A stretch of DNA of 46,781 bases. It comes from CAYFJO01 sp964343305. Lineage in GTDB: Bacteria > Planctomycetota > Planctomycetia > Pirellulales > Pirellulaceae. Shown one piece after another: positions 42,049-46,781 of the stretch. Both the position numbers and the translations under genes were made by a program. The stretch covers positions 1-46,781 of the forward strand of contig CAYFJO010000032.1 in the NCBI GenBank assembly GCA_964343305.1. Direction: 5' to 3'. The notes below the pieces were generated by a model that worked only from the letters and a program-made list of their open reading frames with translations, was not told where the DNA came from and made no database searches. Position 1 is the stretch's first letter. The number at the start of each line of letters is the position of its first letter.

Positions 42049-42108
42049 GAGCCGACGGCGCAAGCTGCGGGCACTACGGAATCAACCCGACGCTAGCGCG
42101 TTCGGCTC
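42049..42108. repeat. Imperfect inverted repeat at convergent gene ends
   Basis: Arm 42049-42071 (GAGCCGACGGCGCAAGC at its start) pairs with 42086-42108 at 18 of 23 positions, spacer 14 bases. The left arm starts 6 bases after the FliL-like stop codon. The right arm contains the TAG and last codons (SRTR) of the cytochrome gene. It probably serves as a shared 3' hairpin. Confidence 0.65.
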
Positions 42109-45100
42109 AAAGGAATCTTTCGCAGCGTGTAATAAGCTTCCGCCGGAAAAAACTCTTCGTCACCAGTGAGATTCTTCAGCCGAAATTCGTATACAAAATC
42201 TTCCCGCAATTCGTCCAGAGACACCGTCGCCGAAAGGCCATCGTCGGCCACATGAATCGCGGCGATTTTCTCCACTCGGCGATCGCGATCTGGTCCGCCG
42301 TAGCTGGGCGTGGAATCGCGAGTCACCGATTGAAGCGAGTAGTTCTTGACATCCGCCGCACGTTTGCGATCCACTGGCCGCGTGAAGTGAATCACGAAAC
42401 CCGTTTTCTTCGCGGTGACCTCGGCGATTCCTGCGGGCAGTTTTCCTTGTGGCTTGAGCCGCACGATTGAACCAATGTTGTTCCCACCTCCCCAACCACT
42501 CTCTCGGATGTTGCCGACGTACAAATCGCCATCGGGAGCCACGGCGCAGACGATCGGCCCCAACAAAGGCGGACCTTCCCGTGGACTGTCGTAGCTGAAT
42601 GGATAGGCCGCGCCTTGATATGTGTTGCCAACTCGCTGGAGGCTCATGCGGATCAGCCGTCGTGTGTCGTACTCGCAGCCGATCAAGTGGCCTTCGAAGG
42701 GGCCGAACCCGCTCCGGCTGCCGGGCGAATGAAGAAAGCAAATTCCGTTGACGCTGCGGGTCCACGGATGGGGAATATCGATGGCTGGCGGAGTTAACGG
42801 CGGCTTGAAATCCGGTGTGCGTTCGAAGGCGTTGATGAAGCCGTAACGCGCGTCTTTCATGACGTGATTCAATTCGTTGAACGGATTGTAATTACCCTGA
42901 TTGTCAGTCACGAAGATCTCGCCAAGTTGGTTGAGCGCAATCCCCATGGGAAATCGGTGACCGCCCGATAGTTGCTCGACATGAAACCGGCGCGGGTCCA
43001 CGTCGGTCGGCTCGCGCGGGCCGACTCTCAGCACCGTGCCTCGATACTTGGTAGCGGCCAACGAGCGCTGGTCTTGCTGGCAGGGGAGGGCGACGTAATA
43101 GTTGCCGTGCTGGTCTTGCGGCAGACCGACCACCCAGTCGTGATAGTCGGCCGTGTGTCCCCAACCGGACGCAAGCGTTTCTGTTCGTTCCGCTCGGCCG
43201 TCTTTGTCTTTGTCGTACAGACGCAATAGCGCATATTTTGTGACGACGTCGATGTAGTCTTCATAACCAGCAACACCATATGGCGAGGCAAGTTCATCCG
43301 AAAATCGTTGCGACTCATCCTCCAATCCATCGTCGTTGGTGTCGCGAGCGAGCCAGACGTTGCCTTTGAGTGTCGACGTGATCAACGTGCCATCCGGCTT
43401 CCAGCCGAGCCCGATCGGCGTCAATTGCCCGTCCAATGGCAATCGAGTTGCCTCGTAACCTGGAGCAACGTTTAACTTTAAGATCTCAGTTGCCGACGGC
43501 GAACTGGCTTTCACGAGCGGACCCGTGACTTGTAAATTGCTCAGATAATCCAACGCGATTTCCGCCGAACCGCGATTTTCTTTCGCGCTGACCATTCCCC
43601 ACACGTCGAATTGGGCCGAAGCAGGCTCTCGAACGCGAACGAACGTCGCCGGGTTGTCGTTGACAATCAGAATTCGTCGGTCCGATGATCGCTTGACCGT
43701 GAATGAGTCCGAAACAATGCGAAATCGGACGGTCGAGCCGGCCCGCAGATTCGTGATCTGGATTCGACGTCGAAAGCCACTCGCGCCGTCGGCACCGATG
43801 CCGCCGATTGGCTCGAATGTCTGCCGCACGGAAACGGCCTGGGTGCTCAATTGGCCATAATGCAGCCGGTATTGGAATGAAAGCCCGCCGCCCTTGGTGT
43901 GACTCCAGTCGTCTGCCTCGGTGACGAATTGTTCGAAAACTTGCGGCGATTCCGTGTATTCAGAGTGCTTGATATTGATCTCGGATTCGCTGGCCAGCCC
44001 GTTCATCAGCGATGTCCCGGCCGTCTCCCAATACCACGTTTTGCCTTCCGTTTGTTGATGAGCCACATCGCCGATGTGCCAACCGGCGAAGCCGCCCGAT
44101 GCCAAATCGAACAGGACATTGTGCCGATTGGGCAGCCCGATCAACAACGGCTTGATGTACCTCGTATCCGGCGTACGAATCACGTCGGTTAACACGGCGG
44201 CTCGTTCGGTCGATTTCGACTCGCCATTGCGACGGACAATCCGCACTGCATCGGGCCGAGGTGGATGGAAGTCAGGTTGGTTCAAAACATGCCACACGGC
44301 CGCCAGTTGATTGTCAATGTTCTCGTCTAATACACGGCCCACGGCGAGTTGTATCGACGGCATTTCCATGCGAGGAACAATGCGAGCCGGATTTGGCACG
44401 AACCGGTCGAACCACTCGCGGCGAATTCGTTTGCCCAACATCGACAAGTCGGGACCTTTGGCATTTAGCGGCGCTTTGGGCGGAATCGACTTGCCCACTT
44501 GGTGGCAACTCGTGCAACCGAAACCGCCGCTTGTGACGAGTTGCGAGCCATGCACCTGCATCATTGCATTGCTCAGATTCAATTGCTTTTCCGGAGGGCG
44601 ATCGGGAATGCGATCGGTTCGAACAAGATGCTGAACCACCGCGGCCATCTCATCCTCAGTCAAATTGAATTTGGGCATCCGAATATGGAGCCACGGCCGC
44701 CGCGTGCCGATCTTTCGATTCAGTGCTTCGACGATCGCCTCATCATGAAGCTTGTCACCCACGCTGGTCAACGAAGGCGGTGCCATCGCCGGAATCTCCG
44801 CGGTCAGATCGGGGTGCTTTTTGGCAAGCTTTGGCAATTGCGGACCGATGCCCTTGGCACCGTCGCGTGAGTGGCACGCCAGGCAATTGTTCTCCGTCAA
44901 AATCGACTGGCCATGCTGAGCCTCTTTGACATTCGGTCCTTTCGCCGTGACTAAGTAGTTTTGCAGTGCTTGATGATCCGCTTCCGATCGGTGATAACTC
45001 GGCTGTTGCTTGGATCGATTGGCCACCTTTGCACACGAATTCTTCCAGCCGCTAGAAGTGTTAAGCCGTGAGGCCCGCGTCCGTGGCTCGTCCGCCGCGC

Positions 45101-46283
45101 CCTGTCGTTGGTGGCAGTTTGCACAGCCATTCTTCTGGAACAACTCGCTGCCAAGTTGTACGAGATCGTTTTGTTTCTTGGCGGCGGATCGTGGCGACGG
45201 ATCTCCAAACGTCGCCAGATACTTCGCCAGACCACCGCGCTCCTTATCGGACAGGTCAAACACGGGCATGCGGTGATGTGAATTGATCTCCGCTGGGGCT
45301 CGCAACCAAGGTTCAAAAAACTCAGCCGGCCGTTTCTTGGCAACTTCGGTCAAATCGCCGCCGCCGAACAAATCGCTTTCACCGAGTTCGCCTTGTTGAT
45401 GACACGCGAGGCAGCCGAGGGTCAAAAACAATCGCTCCCCTTTTTTCACATCGCCTTTGGGCGGTCTTCGTTTGGACGCGGGGTCGCTTTTTGAAAAAAG
45501 ATACGCCGTCAGTGCTTCGGCTTCCCGCGAATCAAATCCAAACGACGGCATACGGCGGCCTTTGTGATTCTTCGCATCGCCAGCCGAAAGCCAGTTGGCG
45601 ACCCAGTCCGCATTCAAGTTTCCGGCCACTTTCGAAAGATCCGGTGCGTTGGCCGCTCCGACCGTGGAATCGTTTTCGTGGCAGGCCGCACATCGAAGCG
45701 CCTGGGCCAGCAATGCGCCTCGCTCGAAGGAATCGTCCGGTGACTTCTCCGGGTCGTGATAGAATTGCCGCGTGCTGATCGGTTCAAGTTGAAACTTGGG
45801 TCCAGACCAGTACAACGCCAAGTGCGGGGTTTCGGACTTGTAGCGAAAACGCACTTCAATCGGATGCCAATCAAACGACAACTCGATCGGCTGTGAATCA
45901 ACCCAGCTTGGCGAATTCGTGCTGCCACGGACGACAAGCTCGTCGTTTAGTTTGACGGTCACATTACCTGCGACATACGCAGACAGCCGATAAGTTCCAC
46001 TCGCCTGCGACATCAGGTAGCCCCGCCAAACGACTTCTGAAACAGGTCCCGTCAGACGCTCTCCAACCAGGCGGTCACCGCCGGCAAAAACCACCGAACG
46101 ATCGACGCGAACAAACTCTTGCCCGTCGCCATCGGAATAAGTCGCGACCAGTCCACGCCGATATTCGTCATCTTCCTCGTCCTGCCCACGGCCCACCGGC
46201 ACGTTGGCAAGAAAACCCGCGATGATCGCGATTGTCAAAGGAGAGGAGTTGGAACGGAACAAGGCCGGAACGGATCGAAGCAT
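42093..46283 (-). CDS. PVC-type multiheme cytochrome c protein with PA14-like and beta-propeller domains
   Basis: The 1396-residue product has a signal peptide (PLTIAIIAGFLANVPVGRG) and a PA14-like domain (~45-170: VWRGYLMSQASGTYRLSAYV, LALYWSGP). Five heme-binding CxxCH sites follow at about residues 198, 291, 387, 467 and 590 (CAACH, CLACH, CANCH, CLACH, CTSCH). Axial Met candidates are in RRMPSFGF, HRMPVFDL, IRMPKFNL and RMEMPSI; the third module has none. The C-terminal half is a sugar-dehydrogenase-like propeller (LGWKPDGTLITSTLKGNVWL, HRFPMGIALNQLGEIFVTDN). Planctomycetes encode many such proteins, thought to pass electrons from periplasmic oxidations. ATG 46283 has AGGA 8 bases upstream. 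Confidence 0.9.
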   Translation of the reverse strand: MLRSVPALFRSNSSPLTIAIIAGFLANVPVGRGQDEEDDEYRRGLVATYSDGDGQEFVRVDRSVVFAGGDRLVGERLTGPVSEVVWRGYLMSQASGTYRLSAYVAGNVTVKLNDELVVRGSTNSPSWVDSQPIELSFDWHPIEVRFRYKSETPHLALYWSGPKFQLEPISTRQFYHDPEKSPDDSFERGALLAQALRCAACHENDSTVGAANAPDLSKVAGNLNADWVANWLSAGDAKNHKGRRMPSFGFDSREAEALTAYLFSKSDPASKRRPPKGDVKKGERLFLTLGCLACHQQGELGESDLFGGGDLTEVAKKRPAEFFEPWLRAPAEINSHHRMPVFDLSDKERGGLAKYLATFGDPSPRSAAKKQNDLVQLGSELFQKNGCANCHQRQGAADEPRTRASRLNTSSGWKNSCAKVANRSKQQPSYHRSEADHQALQNYLVTAKGPNVKEAQHGQSILTENNCLACHSRDGAKGIGPQLPKLAKKHPDLTAEIPAMAPPSLTSVGDKLHDEAIVEALNRKIGTRRPWLHIRMPKFNLTEDEMAAVVQHLVRTDRIPDRPPEKQLNLSNAMMQVHGSQLVTSGGFGCTSCHQVGKSIPPKAPLNAKGPDLSMLGKRIRREWFDRFVPNPARIVPRMEMPSIQLAVGRVLDENIDNQLAAVWHVLNQPDFHPPRPDAVRIVRRNGESKSTERAAVLTDVIRTPDTRYIKPLLIGLPNRHNVLFDLASGGFAGWHIGDVAHQQTEGKTWYWETAGTSLMNGLASESEINIKHSEYTESPQVFEQFVTEADDWSHTKGGGLSFQYRLHYGQLSTQAVSVRQTFEPIGGIGADGASGFRRRIQITNLRAGSTVRFRIVSDSFTVKRSSDRRILIVNDNPATFVRVREPASAQFDVWGMVSAKENRGSAEIALDYLSNLQVTGPLVKASSPSATEILKLNVAPGYEATRLPLDGQLTPIGLGWKPDGTLITSTLKGNVWLARDTNDDGLEDESQRFSDELASPYGVAGYEDYIDVVTKYALLRLYDKDKDGRAERTETLASGWGHTADYHDWVVGLPQDQHGNYYVALPCQQDQRSLAATKYRGTVLRVGPREPTDVDPRRFHVEQLSGGHRFPMGIALNQLGEIFVTDNQGNYNPFNELNHVMKDARYGFINAFERTPDFKPPLTPPAIDIPHPWTRSVNGICFLHSPGSRSGFGPFEGHLIGCEYDTRRLIRMSLQRVGNTYQGAAYPFSYDSPREGPPLLGPIVCAVAPDGDLYVGNIRESGWGGGNNIGSIVRLKPQGKLPAGIAEVTAKKTGFVIHFTRPVDRKRAADVKNYSLQSVTRDSTPSYGGPDRDRRVEKIAAIHVADDGLSATVSLDELREDFVYEFRLKNLTGDEEFFPAEAYYTLRKIPLSRTR

Positions 46284-46420
46284 GCTGGATTCCTGTGGTT
46301 GGTGGCGGGGAGAATCATTATAACCAAGACGCGTTCGCTCCGCCTGATGGCGCAATTCGCCGGCGGAAAAGTCGGGCCACGACCCGTTACTTAAGTGTTA
46401 CGATGGCAGCGCGCCGCTCA

Positions 46421-46429
46421 TGCTAGAAT
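46421..46429 (+). promoter_or_regulatory. Possible extended -10 promoter element
   Basis: TGCTAGAAT fits the extended -10 pattern TGnTATAAT with one mismatch and lies about 73 bases before the start at 46502, in the divergent gap with the cytochrome gene. No well-spaced -35 is visible. A single short match, so weak. Confidence 0.25.
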
Positions 46430-46501
46430 GGTTGTTTTGTCTGTTTGTACCACAGTACATTCTCGATTCAGAGTCCCACAATTCTTCGACGGAGTCTTGC
46501 A

Positions 46502-46781
46502 ATGATTCACGCATTTCCCAATTCGACGCGCTACCTGATCGTGCTGGCTTCGATTGGATTCGCCAGCCTTTCTCAGATGCAGGGTGTCAAAGCCGCCGAC
46601 GCTAGTGAAAGCCAACTGAATTTGAACACGGAAAGAGTCATCGTTTTCAAGGATGGTTACAGCCTGGTCATCAAACACGGTTCGGCGGTCACCGATGCCG
46701 ACGGTGAAGTTTATACAAACGAAGTGCCTGATTCGGCCGTGCTAGGTTCGTTTTGGGCGACGCCAAAAGAAGGTCGCATGA
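46502..46781 (+). CDS. Secreted hypothetical protein, N-terminal part (runs off the window)
   Basis: An open frame begins at ATG 46502, with GGAG 9 bases upstream, and stays open to the window end (93 codons). It starts MIHAFPNSTRYLIVLASIGF, with a hydrophobic stretch up to VKAADA consistent with a signal peptide. The mature part reads ERVIVFKDGYSLVIKHGSAV and then EVPDSAVLGSFWATPKEGRM. The 'FKDGYxLV ... VPDxAVLGSFW' pattern resembles the start of DUF4139/DUF4140-type proteins, from memory only. It is divergent from the cytochrome gene. Confidence 0.7.
   Translation, partial: MIHAFPNSTRYLIVLASIGFASLSQMQGVKAADASESQLNLNTERVIVFKDGYSLVIKHGSAVTDADGEVYTNEVPDSAVLGSFWATPKEGRM

Overview
The window looks like a chromosome fragment of a planctomycete (PVC superphylum), probably a Pirellula- or Rhodopirellula-like lineage. 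Pointers are a PA14/multi-CxxCH/beta-propeller cytochrome protein, a secreted sulfatase, a DUF4838-like protein, a Cys-rich beta-barrel porin, many secreted proteins of unknown role, an orphan formylmethanofuran dehydrogenase subunit A (planctomycetes carry tetrahydromethanopterin C1 genes), and loosely packed genes on both strands. This placement rests on gene content; no rRNA or other marker is present. About 30 protein genes and one decayed gene are annotated. I see no tRNA, rRNA, CRISPR array, transposase or prophage.

Left part (1-13.9 kb): a truncated secreted protein; a leftward run of an MlrC-like metalloenzyme, an enolase-superfamily enzyme and a MetE-like protein; a divergent secreted sulfatase; a TIGR01777-type epimerase; a rightward pair of HSP90-family ATPase and helical-repeat protein; then FhcA with a small membrane protein, a DinB-like protein and a rhomboid protease.

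Middle (14-25.4 kb): a coiled-coil membrane protein, a very large TolC-like outer-membrane lipoprotein, trpD translationally coupled to an MFS transporter, a nucleoside hydrolase, a Cys-rich porin followed by a clear terminator, a 2-hydroxyacid dehydrogenase and a small Pro/Tyr/Val-rich secreted protein.

Right part (25.5-46.8 kb): a rightward run of secreted proteins (M1 aminopeptidase with HEAT-like repeats, beta-propeller glycosidase-like protein, sialate O-acetylesterase-like protein, a 1244-residue multidomain PQQ-propeller protein, and a coupled DUF4838-like protein), which reads as a glycan or glycoconjugate utilisation locus. It is followed by an SMP-30 lactonase preceded by the decayed 3' end of an enolase-superfamily gene, a large metallophosphoesterase, a FliL-like lipoprotein, a five-CxxCH cytochrome protein, and the start of another secreted protein.

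The most striking structure is not a gene. About fifteen loci carry short palindromes, mostly as inverted pairs of roughly 17-28 bp arms separated by 9-37 bp, often with each arm itself palindromic. Several unrelated sequence families share this design. They sit between genes, on or beside stop codons of convergent genes, and in at least one case in frame inside a coding region. The layout resembles REPIN-type REP doublets, but no RAYT transposase is present here. All functional names come from reading motifs by eye; no database search was possible.
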